Shown: piece by piece, positions 1 through 12,963 of the stretch | How positions within the stretch are numbered: the stretch's first letter is position 1 | How the letters are laid out: each line of letters starts with the position of its first letter | From: Xylogone sp. PMI_703 | Lineage: Eukaryota > Ascomycota > Leotiomycetes | Length of the DNA stretch: 64,000 nucleotides | Assembly (NCBI GenBank): GCA_021399445.1 | Contig: JAJTUQ010000006.1 | Location: forward strand, 1,550,001 to 1,614,000 | Reading direction: 5' to 3' | The notes under the pieces: model-generated | What the model was told of the DNA's origin: nothing | What the model saw: the letters and a program-made list of their open reading frames with translations, nothing else | The model's database searches: none | Translations under genes and position numbers: made by a program

Positions 1-3000
1 CCTCAATATGTACTCCCGACTACCACCTCAGCCGCAGCGGAAGGAGCCGCAGATAGACTTGTACCCGGATACACAGGAGGAGGGCTCAAAATCTGGGTTC
101 TCGAATTATCTGGATGAGTTTTTAAGCGCTATCAAGGTCTTCGGTTATTTGGAACGACCTGTTTTTCACGAGCTCACGCGGAGCATGCAAACGAGGAAGC
201 TTATAGCTGGGGAGACTTTGAACCTCGAAGAAGAAAAGGGCTTCTGCCTTGTCGTGGATGGATTGGTAGAGATCTTTGTTAAATCCGGCCGCGACTCTAG
301 GGACTCTGAAAACGAGGCACAGTATGAGAATGAAGATACGACTGACAGCGATAGCGGGACAAACTCCGGATCCAAAGGCCAGGGCTATCAGTTACTGACT
401 GAAGTTAAGAATGGCGCGCCGATGTCTTCTTTATTTTCTATTCTGTCGCTTTTCACGGAAGATGTTAAGTTGAGACATACTGAGGATGATGATAGCGAAA
501 TGAGAAGCTCGAATGGTTCTTTCGCGGGGCATCGACGATTTCCCTCCAGTGCTGGCATTGTGCAAAGTCCAAATACACCTCCGTCTTTCCCGCAAAGTCC
601 GCAGTCTGGTGTCCCTAATCACCCTAGGCGTCCAGGGGGCCACCACCGCGTCTCTTCCGTTATAGCAAGCGGACACGCAGACGAGCCGCTTCCTAAAATC
701 CCTCCCTTATCACTTGATTCCCCTATTCATGCTCCTCCTCGGCGGATCAAGCATCGAAGAACCATGACGAATTCCTACCATCCTGATATTGTAGCCAGGG
801 CAACCGTTGATACTACGATAGCTATCATTCCTGCAAGTGCTTTTCGTCGCTTGACAAGGATATACCCTAAAGCAACTGCCCATATTGTTCAGGTAATTTT
901 AACCAGATTGCAACGAGTAACGCTTGCTACAGGGCATTCGTACTTAGGATTAACTAGTGAAGTCCTTCGGACAGAACAACATATGAATAAGTATACTACT
1001 TATGAGTTACCGAACTTTCTCCGTGGAGATGCCTTGACAAGATTGAAGGAAAAGTTTACTCGGGAGAGGGAGAGGGCTGGACCTGATGAAGGAAGTAAAG
1101 GGATTGCTTTGCATAACCCTGGGGCGACCAGGCGCCGTAACTCCAGTCACAGTCTTAGGAAGGAAGCGACATTACATGCTCTGAATGCAAAGGCATCTCC
1201 GAGCTTATCGAACTTCTCATTCGAGCCACGCTCAAGTCAAGAAAGTGGAACATCACCCAGTCCTGGAGATCTCCTAACGAGTCTCCAAATGTCACGCAGT
1301 GGAGGACGGCCAATGTCATCAACGCCAGCAGACACTAACGAAAAGCATCGCGCTAGTCAAAGTCCATTAGAGCAAAAAACTTTCAATCCTCTAGCCAGTC
1401 CAATAGAATCTCGTATCGGCTTACACCGTCAGGAGTCAATCGATGAAGACAGCATGTTTAGAAAGTCCATTTTAGAGTGCATATTTAAAGCAATTGGCCT
1501 CACAAATACCAGGCAACCGTTACCGATGTCTGATTCCGTGGAAGCTTCACCGAGATTAGTCTCCTATGACCAGAGGAAGCACAAAGCGATTTTTACGAAC
1601 AATGCTTTTGGACTAATCGACCCATACGAAGGCTCTGGGGATGGTGATTCTGAATCTATGACATCTGGCGGAGTAAGTACTAATGCTATTCCTACTACAC
1701 AGGGCCTTGCGGCGGAGATGAAGGACGAGGTGGAGATTGTTTTCTTCCCAAAGGGTTCTGTTTTGGTAGAACAAGGAGAGAGAAATCCCGGATTATATTA
1801 CGTTATTGATGGATTTCTTGATGTCACTGTCCCTGTAGACGAGAAATTAGATGGAGCGGTTGTTGGAAGCTCAAATCGTCTGTCCGGCACATATGACAAA
1901 TTTGGAGAAGAACTTATGATTCCGCTTACACACACAAAGACGGGATCTTCACACGCATCCTCTAGTGGAATTGGAACTATACGGCCAGACGGAAAGAAGC
2001 GAAAACCTGTGGGTCGGAAGAGTCTGGCCTTGATCAAGCCCGGAGGCATTGCAGGCTACATTGGAACGATATCCTCTTACCGGTCTTTCATAGATGTTGT
2101 TGCAAAAACTGATGTCTGTGTGGGGTTTCTGCCACGATCATCGCTGGAAAGGGTTGTTGAAAAATATCCTGTGGTGTTACTAACCATGGCAAAGCGGCTG
2201 ACAAGTTTACTTCCGAGACTCATCCTACATATCGATTTTGCTCTTGAATGGGTACAGGTGAATGCTGGTCAAGTAATCTATCATCAAGGCGACGAAAGTG
2301 ATGCGATATATATTGTCTTGAACGGCCGACTTCGTCTGGTTGACAACAAGGACTCTGACGCAAAGGTGCTTGGAGAATTTGGTCAAGGAGATAGCGTAGG
2401 AGAGCTGGAGGTTATGACCGAGTCTGAGCGACCTGGGACGTTACATGCGATCCGAGACACAGAGTTAGCAAAGTTCCCCAGGACCCTCTTCAATAGTCTT
2501 GCGCAAGAACATCCGGGTATCACTATCAAGATCTCCAAAATCATCGCCTCCCGGATGAGAGCTCTCGTTGATAATCCTGCTTTTGTTCAGGGAGGAGAAA
2601 AGAAATCTACCTCGGTCAACACAAAAGTTGCCTCGACGATCAATCTTCGCACTGTTGCTATCCTCCCAGTCACAGCTGGGGTGCCTGTGGTAGAATTTGG
2701 CAATCGTTTAATGAACGCTCTTACACAAATCGGTGCGCCAAATGGCGTGACTCTTCTAAATCAAGCTGTGATCTTGAATCACCTCGGCCGACATGCTTTT
2801 AGTCGAATGGGCAAGCTTAAACTCTCCCAGTATTTAGCTGATCTTGAGGAGAAGTATGGGCTTGTCTTATATGTGGCTGGTAAGTTATATCGTTCTTCCA
2901 TTTTTACTTTTAGCACATGATGAAATATTTTTAACCCGGAGTTCTTCAATGAAGACTAAAAATGCAACTCTAATTTTTTCCTGACTGCTATTGATTTACA

Positions 3001-4419
3001 GTTTTGGCCAGTTACTTTGAGATTAGTGACTGGTTGCTAACCTTGTGATTCACAGATACTAATGTCAACTCCCCGTGGACTCAAACTTGCATCAGTCAAG
3101 CGGATTGTATCTTGTTGGTCGGACTAGCGGAAGGTTCACCGGATATTGGCGAGTATGAACGTTTCCTTCTCGGGATGAAGACTACTGCAAGGAAGGAGTT
3201 GGTCCTCTTGCATTCAGATCGCTATTCTTCACCTGGTCTTACTAGAAGCTGGTTACGAAATCGCGTGTGGATCAATGGGGGCCACCATCACGTACAGATG
3301 GCATTCCGCTCTGGCACTGAGCCTGTACACCCACAACCTCCCCGGTTCGGCTCAGCTCTCAAGCAGCGGGTACAAGTACTCCAGGCAGAAATACAGAAGT
3401 ATACATCACGAAGACTGCATCAAACACCGCTCTACTCGGCCGAAACACCTTTTAAAGGAGATTTCCATCGGCTTGCGCGGCGACTTTGTGGCAAATCTAT
3501 TGGTCTAGTATTAGGAGGTGGTGGCGCTCGTGGGATTTCACACGTTGGTATCATCAAAGCAATAGAGGAAGCCGGTATTCCCATTGACATCGTTGGAGGG
3601 ACCTCAATAGGAGCATTTATTGGAGCCTTGTACGCCCGTGATGCCGATGTCGTACCTATGTATGGACGTGCTAAGCAATTTGCTGGGCGGATGGGAAGTA
3701 TATGGCGTTTTGCGCTGGATCTAACTTACCCATCCGTATCATACACGACTGGACACGAGTTCAACCGTGGAATCTTCAAAGCTTTCGGCAAGACACAGAT
3801 TGAAGATTTCTGGTTGGAGTTTTACTGCAATACTACGAACATCAGCAAGAGTCGTTCGGAAATCCATACTAGTGGATATGCGTGGAGATACGTGAGAGCT
3901 TCCATGTCCTTAGCTGGTTTGTTGCCACCGTTATGTGATGAAGGCAGCATGCTTCTGGATGGAGGATATGTAGACAACCTGACGGTGGCACATATGAAGT
4001 CACTAGGGGCAGACGTGGTATTCGCAATTGATGTTGGAGCTCTAGACGATGATACGCCGCAGACATTTGGGGACACACTATCAGGTTTCTGGGCGTTTGT
4101 TAACCGGTGGAATCCATTTTCTTCATTTCCAAACCCGCCCACATTGGCTGAAATTCAAGCACGCCTTGCATACGTATCAAGTGTTGATGCTTTGGAAAGA
4201 GCCAAAACCACACCCGGCTGTCTATACATGCGGCCACCCATCGATGCCTATGGCACTCTTGATTTCGGCAAATTCGATGAGATTTACGAGGTGGGATATA
4301 AATTTGGACAGGAGTTCCTAGAGAAGATTAGAGAGCAAGGAATCTTGCCTTTGGTAGAGGAGACAGAGGAAAAGAAGGCGTTACGACGAACGATGGCGCC
4401 TCGCCGAGCAAGCGTTTAG
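1..4419 (+). CDS. NTE1: Lysophospholipase NTE1 (patatin-like phospholipase with cyclic-nucleotide-binding domains), 5'-partial
   Basis: Hydrolyses lysophosphatidylcholine and phosphatidylcholine at the ER; the family is the fungal neuropathy target esterase. Exon 1 runs from before the window (frame open at base 2; an ATG at 8 is probably internal) to 2879. A 176-nt intron (2880-3055, GTAAGT donor, TGCTAAC branch site near 3035, CACAG acceptor) joins it to exon 2, 3056-4419. Numbered from the ATG at 8, about 1,410 residues are visible. cNMP-binding-like segments lie near residues 50-95, 575-615 and 745-780, separated by Ser-rich linkers. The patatin domain has the oxyanion motif GGGGARG near residue 1111, the nucleophile motif GTSIG near 1141, and the catalytic-dyad Asp in LLDGGYVDN. 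The N-terminal membrane segment usual for the family is missing because it lies upstream of the window. The gene is tail-to-tail with the dioxygenase. Identification is very secure. Confidence 0.95.
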
Positions 4420-4750
4420 TGGGGGTTATTTACAAAGTTCGTTTCTTAAATACATGAAGTTTCATCACGGGAGTTTGGGAATGGGCATTTTGAGGTATAT
4501 ACATAAGAGATACCCCTGGTATGATGAACGAGTAGAACGTGATATTGTGAGTTGATAGATAGCTTAGACAATTGAGCGTTGATATTAAGAGTCAGTTCAT
4601 TCTTTCACTATCGGTTTTATGCATTCGGTGAATTTCTTTTTATTTTTATTTTGTTTTTGTCTTCCTTTCATAACAACCCACAAGTTCCCCAAAGTCCTAA
4701 ATGACTTGATTGAACGTGATGCTATATTCTCTCTACCACTTAAATGCCTC

Positions 4751-6059
4751 TCAAGCAGCCTCATCCTCAATCTCCAAATCCCCCACCTTAAACGTCTTCC
4801 CCTTCCGATCATCATAATTCTGATGATCATGATAATCCTTCACCCGCTCCCTCACATACTGCAACCCCGTAACCTTCGTCCTCCCCTCCCCCTGCCTCAA
4901 CTGCTCCTCCTTAATCAACCCCAACCTCCTCAACAACGGCGACGGCGCCGGCGCAATATCCACCTCATCCCCGGGCCTCACGAAGTAAAACAGCCCCAAC
5001 CTCTCCACGCTGTCCTGGTCCCGCGGCGGCCTCACCACCCGATGGATCGTGCTCTTCAGGTACCCCGCGCTCCAGAACTGCATGGCGTCCCCGACGTTGC
5101 AGATGATGCCCCCGTCGACGGGGGGGATGTACCGCCAGTCGCCCTGGGGAGTCTTGATCTGCAGGCCGGCGATGTTCTGGCTCCAGAGGAGGGTTAGGGA
5201 GCCGAAGTCGGTGTGGGCGCGCGACCAGGAGTTGTCGACTAAGCTGTCTTGTTGGGCGGTGCGTGGGTGGTAGAGCATGTAGCGGAGGTGGTCCTCGGAT
5301 TTGGAGGCGTAGGCGTGGCGGGAGGAGAAGTAGTCCTCTGGGAGCTCGAGGATGAGGGCGAAGAGGGTGAAGATTTTGGAGGCGATTTCTAGGGATCTCT
5401 GTTGGCTGTTAGGAGTCTTCTCTTTCTTTGAATTTCTTTATATATATGTGTGTGTATGTATCTAGTTTTGAGAGAACAATTGAGGTGAATAAGAAGATAA
5501 AGGGAAGAACGTACCCTAGAGAAATCCTCAATTTCAGGAAGGTAAGGTTTAAAGAAATCGTGGCGGGGCTCGTGGGCTAGCTCAGGGATAAACTTGGGAA
5601 TGTTGACGCTCTCAACGTTGTCCAGGACGTCGGTGCCCTTGATGCGCTTCTCGTTGTAGGGCCGATAGCCAAAGTAGTTGCCGACGGAGAAGTCGCAGCT
5701 GGCCTTCTTCTTCTCCTCTATGGGCTCCTTGAAGAAGGCCTGGCCTATGCTGTATTGCCTCTCGACTTCGTCGTGGGTGAAGCCGGTGCCGATGACGCTG
5801 AAGAAGCCGGTTGTTTCGACCTTTTAAACATATAGAAATCTCTTGTTAGAGATGCTTTTCTGTTATTTCAATTTTAGGTCAGAAATGGGGTATTTACAGC
5901 GTATTTGAGTTGTCTGGCTAATTCTTCCTTGCCTCCAGGGTGGTCATATGTAGAAAGATCGATCACGGCAATGTCAGCCCATGGGAGGGCGACCGAGGTC
6001 TTGGGAGGACGCTTCCATAGTGGAAGAGGAGGTGGTGCAGGAGCAACTGCAGATGGCAT
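4751..6059 (-). CDS. 2-oxoglutarate/Fe(II)-dependent dioxygenase (isopenicillin N synthase-like fold)
   Basis: Three exons on the minus strand: 6059-5898, 5820-5515 and 5398-4751, giving 371 residues. Splice sites are GTAAAT...AAAAG and GTACGT...ACAG, both in phase 0. The N-terminal part has the DIOX_N-like start (LPWADIAVIDLSTY) and GFFSVIGTGF. The C-terminal half carries the HxD iron ligands in AHTDFGSLTLLW and the third histidine in STIHRVVRP, with the following Arg/Ser-type 2-oxoglutarate-binding region (RLGLFYFVRPGDEV). These are the expected features of the plant/fungal 2OG oxygenase superfamily, which hydroxylates or desaturates small molecules. The substrate cannot be told from sequence. 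No biosynthetic cluster surrounds it. Head-to-head with the Dal5-like transporter, about 1 kb apart. Confidence 0.88.
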
Positions 6060-7075
6060 GTCTTGAGTTTGCTTGTTTGTTGGTTGGTTATATCTCTTGA
6101 ATTTAAGTGACTTTTAATATAATTATACAATACATAAAAGAGTGAGTGATTCTATTTAGAGCTGATATAGAAAAAAGAAAAGTCCGGTGACGGCATATAT
6201 ATCAACGAGGGGTCCATCCAGCTTCCCCTCGAGATGCCCCGCTCACGTGCTCCCGGCTTCATCTGTCTCCAAAAGAGAAAAGAGAGTCTATCATTGGACA
6301 ATGGCAGCGTTAAGAGAGTTGCCGGCGGCGAGGAGGAGCGCGAGACGCGGGCAGCACGCAATCGCCAGACGAGAAGATGTAATAGCCGCGCTCAACCAAC
6401 CACAGCCCGCCATTCCGCCCCCAAGCGACCTCTCCAGAAAGTGACGGAGATACTTCTGAATCCGACGTCCTCAATCATCTCCAATAACGGTTTCTCCAAG
6501 TTGATATTATTCCCGTTGTTGCCGACTCGCAGACGTGGATTCATTTTCCCTTTCTTGGGCTGAGGTTCGGATCTCTCGCCGACCCACTGCACATCCCTCC
6601 TCACGCCCTATCAAATCCTTCCATACGCCACAGCTAAACTCCTCTTGGGCATTGACGTTCGTTGCCAAGTTCCAAGGGTCCCCAGATCAAAAGCTCAACC
6701 GCCGTGAGATATCCAGATGCATCATCACTATGCATTTATGCATCTGTTCCTGCCTCTCCATCCCACTCTCCTCTGCTGGAGCAACAAGGACGGCTGGTCC
6801 AGCTCTGCCTTGCCTTGCCTTGCCCCGAGCATGGATTCGATGGATTCGCAACTCTCCTGCCTGAAGACGTGATCCGGTACTGTGCGCTTCCGCTCCATGT
6901 GCTCTGCATTTGGTAACTATATGGCTGCTGGCTTGTGGTGTTTTGTTAGGATGGACTTCGAGGCGACCTGGCCCCCTATATCTGAGCAGATGTCACTCTT
7001 TATTTTGTTCCAGAACATTCATCCATCGATCAATCCATCCATTGTGATCTGCAAGTGACAGAATAATCAGACACA
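6060..7075. other. Divergent intergenic region, no gene seen
   Basis: This kilobase separates the start codons of the dioxygenase (minus) and the transporter (plus), so it must hold both promoters. The short open frames on either strand overlap each other, carry no recognisable domain and lack intron signals; I treat them as chance. A CACGTG-type core (CTCACGTGCTC) occurs near 6243. I see no transposon or RNA gene here. Confidence 0.5.
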
Positions 7076-9128
7076 ATGGCCGACATCCAGTTTGGAGCCT
7101 CGTACGATGAGAAGAACCTGCATCATCCCACCACCGCAGAGTCGGCAACTCCATCAGATCTTTCCGAGGAGCATCGTGAGCTGCTCCTAAAGAAGGCTCA
7201 TCGGAAGGTCGACAAGCGGCTCTTGATCTGGTATGCCTTCGTCTACCTCATCATGCGGGTCCATGTCTCCAACATCACCAACACTGCAATCGTGAACCTG
7301 GAGGACGGCGATGGCATCAAGAAGCAGCTTGGGAATCTGACCAGCCAGCAGTGGGCTTGGGCACTCAGCATATTTTAGTACGCACTGTCCTTTCACAGGC
7401 CTAAACTACCAAAGGAGATGGATATTAACAGCCAACTAGTTATCCATACATGTCATTTGAGCCTATTGCAACGCTGTTACTCAAGAAGTTCACTCCAAGA
7501 TTGTGGATGTGTCGCATTATGCTTACCTGGGTATGTTGTTCTGTACCGGTTTATGGAGCGGTTTGCTGACAAGGGTTCAACCATCCAGGGTATCATCTCC
7601 ATGTGTCAGGGTGCGACGCAGAACTATGCTGGACTTCTAGCCTGCAGGTTCTTCTTGGGCCTGGCTGAATGTGGTTTCTATCCAGGTGTCATGTAGGATC
7701 TGCATCTCTAATGTCGTTTCAACTTAAACTGACCTCAGTAGATATCACTTGAGCTTTTGGTATAACACCAAGAGAATGCCACTTCGTATTGTGAGTCCCA
7801 TCTTCCAACAAGTAACCGGTATTTTCTCTTGACTGATAACCTATCAAGGCGTTCTTCTTTGCATCGGGAATGTTTTCCGGAACTATCAGTGGATTGCTCG
7901 GTAGGGCATTCTCTGCTGTTCATCTAAATGGAGTTACTGATCTTACTGCAGCGTATGCTATCGGATTCATGAATGGAGCAGGTGGTTTGGCCGGCTGGCG
8001 ATGGGTGAGTCTCGAGCTCCATAATCGTGAACTTTTGCTGACTAACACCTTTTACCAGATTTTCATCTTGGAGGGCCTTCCAGCAATTCTGTGCTCAATT
8101 GTGACCTTCTTCCTCCTTCCTAACTGTTTGTCTTGTCACAGTCCAACTCCTGAATCGTACTAACTGTGCCAACCACAGATCCTGAGACCGCAAAGTTTCT
8201 TACCGAAGAGGAAAGAGATGCGGTTCTCTCTGACCTCCCAGCTCAGGCTCCATCTATGAAAGCCAAAACACTTAACTGTGATCAAGTCAAGGAACTCTTC
8301 CTCGAACCAACCTTGGTCCCATTCTTGCTCCTCTGGATCCTCCACGGAATCGGCGGACAGGGTGTGACCTACATACTTCCCACAGCAATCTACGATCTCG
8401 GCATCCAAGACACAGCTCGGTCACAGCTGATGACAATGGTAAGTGCGGTCCTGCCAACTTGATACTGGGGACTGATAGCTGACTATCACTAGCCACCATA
8501 TGCAATGGTATTTGTCGTACTTGTGACTCTAGGGTATCTCATCCACAAAGGTTACTTAAACCCATGGATCACTGGCCTCTGTCTCGAGGTTATGCAGATC
8601 ATATGCTACATCTTAATTCTCACCGTGAAGAACAAAGTCGCAAAGTATATCTTTATAGTATTTGCGACAGCTGGTGGCCAAAGTTTGTACCCCATTATTT
8701 GGCCAGGTAAGTTCTATCTCATCCCTCAATCCGGTTGTAGATTTTCAGGCTGCACATAAGGTCGATCCGTATGCTGATTGAAAAGCAGAGCGAATCCGTG
8801 CTGCCAGAGGGACAACAACTGCTGGATTAGCCATTGGGATGACAAATGTAAGCTCGTCTTCGTAACATCCTGTAAAAGATGAAGTCTCACTGACATAATT
8901 TCCTAGGGCTTTGCTCAGCTAATGGGTATCGTCGGCCCACAGATCTATCAGTCAAAATTTGGGCCGTCCTATCGTGTCAGTTATATCTGCTCAATTTCGT
9001 TGTTGAGCGGTTCTGTCTGCATGATATCGCTGGCATGGTTGCTTGTGACACTTGGTGACAGGAAAAGAAAAGCACAAGAAGGCCTCGAAACCGGAAGCTC
9101 AGATTCTGGAGACGAAGTGAAAAATTGA
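7076..9128 (+). CDS. MFS transporter, Dal5-like anion:cation symporter family
   Basis: Eleven exons: 7076-7377, 7440-7530, 7589-7692, 7742-7790, 7849-7900, 7952-8004, 8059-8125, 8179-8438, 8493-8706, 8789-8847 and 8907-9128. The sum is 1,473 nt, or 490 residues, the normal size. All introns are 49-82 nt with GT-AG ends, and every junction keeps frame. The product has a charged cytosolic N terminus, the family's conserved VSNITNTAIVNLE segment after TM1, QLGNLTSQQWAW, YYPYMSFEP, and FFLGLAECGFYPGV in the first bundle, then GWRWIFILEGLPA before the central loop and FAQLMGIVGPQIY in the second bundle. Members of this family carry allantoate, nicotinate, biotin precursors, thiamine or other organic anions across the plasma membrane; the substrate here is unknown. 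Its divergent neighbour is a 2OG oxygenase, which could suggest joint use of a small metabolite, but that is inference only. Confidence 0.9.
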
Positions 9129-9728
9129 AATGCTTAACATAGACTTGAGATAGAAACCGGCTACATAAATGAATCCCTTAATCCAAGGAAGTGACAGGCT
9201 TGACGGGCTTCGAAAACTTTACCAACCCCCTTGACTTACTGTCTCCTGCAAGGGAATATAATTATTGTGATAACCATGTAAACTCAGTATGACTTTGTTA
9301 TAAATATCCTACCTTGCAGTTTTCAAACTTGCGAATACTTCGTCGTTTGCTCAGTATCACATTGGTAGCCAAAGTCTTAAAGTTATGGTCAAGTAAAAGA
9401 ATTATTCTCTACTAACGAAAAAAGCCCTGATGAAAGCCGAGACCATAAATCGACCAGCAGCGGGTTTAAGCTTTAAATAGTCTTCCAGTATGAGATATTG
9501 AGGAATAAGAAGCCGCAATGACGAATTGAGTACTGTACGGCGGACCGGACAACCCATGCACGCATCTTAAGCTCACTCGCCGCGTCAAGCTTGCAGCCTC
9601 AAGCAACACTAACACCGCATCGATATCTTCCAGCCCTCTCCATCGTCACACCTTGCCTCTATTCCCCTCCTCACACATAAACCCACCTACATAGATTTTA
9701 ATTCCTTACGCTCCTTATATCCGCAACA
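9129..9728. other. Intergenic region upstream of RPN5
   Basis: Holds the 3' flank of the transporter gene and the RPN5 promoter/5' UTR, including a pyrimidine-rich stretch at about 9640-9720 just before the ATG. I see no gene, repeat or yeast-type PACE element (GGTGGCAAA). Confidence 0.4.
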
Positions 9729-11393
9729 ATGTCGACCGGTCAGTTGAAGCCTGATAAGGATTTCACTAAAGATGTCGACAAGATACTTCCAGAAGCTGAG
9801 GAACTAGCGAAGGCAAGCTGGAATCTCTACCTAAAGAGGTGTAAAATACTAATAAATGAATTCTAGACAAATCCGCAAGCTGCTATTGAAAAGCTTGCGG
9901 CGTTGGAGAAACAAACCAGACAGGTAAGAGAGGTCGTGTGATGTTGAACACTTTGTCTAACCCCTCCCAGGCATCAGATCTTGCATCCACATCCCGCATC
10001 TTGGTCGCCATAGTTACTATAGCCAAAGACTCTGGCGATTGGAGCTTAATGAATGAACAAGTGTTGCTGCTCTCCAAGAAACATGGCCAGCTCAAACAAG
10101 CTATTACGAAGATGGTGCAGGTGGTGATGGGCTTCCTGGATTCAACTCCGAACCTCGAAACGAAGATGTCAACAATCGAGACTTTGAGGACGGTGACGGA
10201 GGGCAAGATATTCGTAGAAGTCGAGCGTGCTAGAGTTACAAAGATCCTATCCGATATTAAGAGAACTCAAGGCGATCTCAAAGCTGCGATGGACATCTTG
10301 TGTGAGCTGCAAGTAGAGACATTCGGATCTATGGAGCGAAGAGAGAAGACGGAGTTCATTCTAGCACAGGTGGCGCTGTGCATACAAAATGAAGACTGGA
10401 CCCAAGCTGGCATTCTGAGCAGAAAGATCAGCACGAAGTACTTGGCAAGGAAACCGAAGAAGACTGCTGAGCAGCTTGAAAAAGAGAAGAAGGAGCGTGA
10501 GAAGAAGATTGCGAGGGGAGAAGAGGTTTCTGATGAGGTTGAGGACGATGTTACAGATCTCAAGCTCAAATACTACGAGCAGCAGATTACACTGGCAAAG
10601 CATGATGACAAATATCTCGATGTGTGCAAGCACTACAGACAGGTTCTGGACACAGAGGCTGTAGAGGAGGATCCACGTAAGCTTCATTCGGTAAGTTTGG
10701 ACATTATTTTCTTCACTCGAACAAACGTTTTCTTTTTCAATCATAATAGCTCAAACCCTGCGAGGTCCTTACTGACACTCTCAGGTCTTGCAACGAATTA
10801 TCTACTATGTTATACTCGCCCCCTACGATAATGAACAATCAGATCTTCTTCATCGCATCCAAAAAGATACCCGAAATGCCGAAGTACCCCTTGACGCTCA
10901 ACTTCTTAAGCTCTTTACCGTTCCAGAGCTTATGCGATGGCCGGAAGTGGCAAAGATCTTTGGGCCACATTTGTGCAGTACTGATGTATTTGACGATGAG
11001 CTGGATGAGGATGACCCAAAAGCGTTCCAGCGATGGGAAGATCTACGAAAGCGTGTTATTGAACATAATGTTCGCGTGGTCGCCAAGTACTACACAAGAA
11101 TTCGGATGGGCCGACTGACCGAGCTTCTTGACTTGACGGAAGATGAGACTGAGAAGTACATCAGCGAGCTGGTTACCTCGAAAACAGTGTACGCAAAGAT
11201 TGACCGACCAGCGCGGATTGTCAACTTTGCCAAGCCCAAGGACCCGGATGACGTTTTGAACGAGTGGAGTTCAGACATGAAGAGCTTATTAGGCCTTCTG
11301 GAGAGGATCGATCACTTGATCACAAAGGAGGAAATGATGGCGCGGATTCAGACTACCAAGGCTTCAAAAGGAGCAAAAGCTGGGAAGGCTTAG
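9729..11393 (+). CDS. RPN5: 26S proteasome regulatory subunit RPN5 (PSMD12)
   Basis: Non-ATPase lid subunit of the 26S proteasome, acting in ubiquitin-dependent proteolysis. Exons are 9729-9812, 9867-9923, 9971-10690 and 10785-11393, giving 489 residues. Intron 1 (9813-9866) uses a GC donor (AAG/GCAAGC) with a TACTAATAA branch region and TAG acceptor; introns 2 and 3 are GT-AG. The protein is alpha-helical throughout, with TPR/PCI-type repeats, a charged coiled-coil insert rich in KEKKEREKK near residues 180-200, and the C-terminal PCI domain (RVVAKYYTRIRMGRLTELL, then KTVYAKIDRPARIVNF), followed by a last helix typical of lid subunits. Length fits fungal RPN5. The gene is tail-to-tail with the FSH hydrolase, 169 bp apart. 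Identity is secure; only the intron 1 boundary is unusual. Confidence 0.93.
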
Positions 11394-11562
11394 ATGATCA
11401 TGACTGGGTTGAATGTCCCAGCCTCGGTGTATCATGATAATGCTGTACACTAGTCTAGATCTTGGAGAAAGTCAGCGTTAAAAAAAATAAAGAAAAAAGA
11501 ATACGTTGCTGGTCTATACACATATCTATGTTCTATCTATATCTCATGCATCTCTTAAACAT

Positions 11563-12492
11563 CTAAAACGGGACATCCATATCTTCAACGCTCTCTTCCT
11601 CTACTTTAGGATCCGCACACGTCTCTATAATAAACGATATCAAAGCCGACACCATGTCCTTCTTCGTAGGCACGAAATGTCCCCCAGGATGATAAACCAC
11701 TCTCTCCTTCTCACACGCCTTAGCCAGCGCCAAGCTCCTATTCTCATCAACAAGGGTATCTAAACTCCCAATAACATGCATCATGGGTGTCTTAATCTTC
11801 GGCTCGTAAAATCCGCTGTAAAACACATCCGTCGCCCTAAACCCCGAATAACTCACCGCGAATCGCAGTGGATGGTTTATAACCTCCCCATCTTTAATGA
11901 AGGAACTCGGGTACCCCATCAGCCCCTTCTTCTCGCAATCATCAAACACCTCCTTCCGCCCTTCATCCAGCAACGAAGCAACCAGCGCCGCGCACGCCCC
12001 CCCCTGCGAGAAGCCAAGGACCCCATCGACGCCTCCCTCCTCGGCAAGTATGGTCTCCGCGATCCGCTGTATGCCGTCGTTGAGGTAATTGTATCGCTCG
12101 GAGTGGTCGTCGCGTCTCCACCAGCCCCAGGCGTCCTCGGAAATATCGCCCTCTTGGAACCCGGGCAAGGTAGCGGGGGGTAGCTTGTTGGGCGCAGTGG
12201 GGTATATGAGCTTGATACCGCCTGGGAAGCTCTTCAGAGGGTTGGAAGGGTGGTTTGCCGGGAAGGCTTTCTGGAGGAGCTTCTCCATTGCGCGGGTCTT
12301 GGCGTGGAAGAGGGGGCCGCTTTGGGTGAATCCTGGAGATTAGGTATTAGTGTATTGGAGATTTAGGGGTTTTAGAATTCACAAATTGTCTTTTCAAGGA
12401 GAGGGGAACGTACCGTGGAGCATGAGGATTTTGAGTTGCTTGAGAGGGGCATTTGCTCCCGTGCTTGTGGAGGTGGCGACCTTGGAGGACAT
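11563..12492 (-). CDS. FSH-family serine hydrolase (FSH1-like, alpha/beta hydrolase)
   Basis: Two exons on the minus strand, 12492-12414 and 12332-11563, joined across an 81-nt GT-AG intron; 282 residues. The fold begins with KILMLHGFTQSG (the oxyanion strand-loop). The nucleophile elbow is GFSQGG with Ser135. The acid is probably Asp218 or Asp222 in IGSLDTLVDE, and the histidine is His245 in PGGHFVP, so the catalytic triad is complete. This is the FSH1/OVCA2/LovG type, which includes esterases and thioesterases; the natural substrate is not predictable. No polyketide synthase is nearby, so a LovG-like product-release role is not supported. The Met at the exon 1 start is the only in-frame ATG upstream of the hydrolase motif. 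Confidence 0.9.
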
Positions 12493-12963
12493 GTTTGGAG
12501 GGGATGGACCGGGGGATTATTAAAATAAGAGAAATTGGACTGAATGGTGTATTATCGAAGCATATCAGGTTTTGTGTTGTATACAGGCAGTGGGGAAATT
12601 GTGGTTGTAACTTTTGATAGTGATTGATAATCCTCGGCTTCGGCCTTGCGATCTCTAATAACTTCCTATCTCTGATCGACCAATCAAATTATCGCTGAGG
12701 TCAGCCTTGTATTCGCTGTAGCGCAGCCTTACGACCCGAAGCAGGTTAATAAGTAAAAACTAAAGTAATAAGAGAATATAATATGTATAAAAGAGTTAAA
12801 ACATTAAAAAGGTAATTAATAAGACTTTTATTGTTAAGGGCCTGGCGTAGAGTAAGCGTTACACCTTATTAAAAGGAGATGTAACCCCTAGTGAGTAGAT
12901 TTTAGTTAAAATATTTACACGATTATTATAAAGTTGTCATGACCCATCGGGACAGTAAAAGTC
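12493..12963. other. AT-rich gene-free stretch bordering the repeat region
   Basis: After the FSH1-like promoter (about 12493-12700) base composition becomes very A/T-rich, with poly-A/T runs at 12740-12840. No open frame or motif can be supported. TGTCATGACCC at about 12937 could be an outer LTR boundary but is not confirmed. Confidence 0.35.

Noticed and set aside
4619..5197. 192-codon plus-strand open frame
   Set aside because: Antisense shadow of the dioxygenase; its C-terminal half is Pro/Arg/Leu-rich as expected from reverse reading.
6187..6864. Overlapping plus-strand open frames between the dioxygenase and the transporter
   Set aside because: They overlap in different frames, lack motifs and splice signals, and lie in a necessary promoter region.
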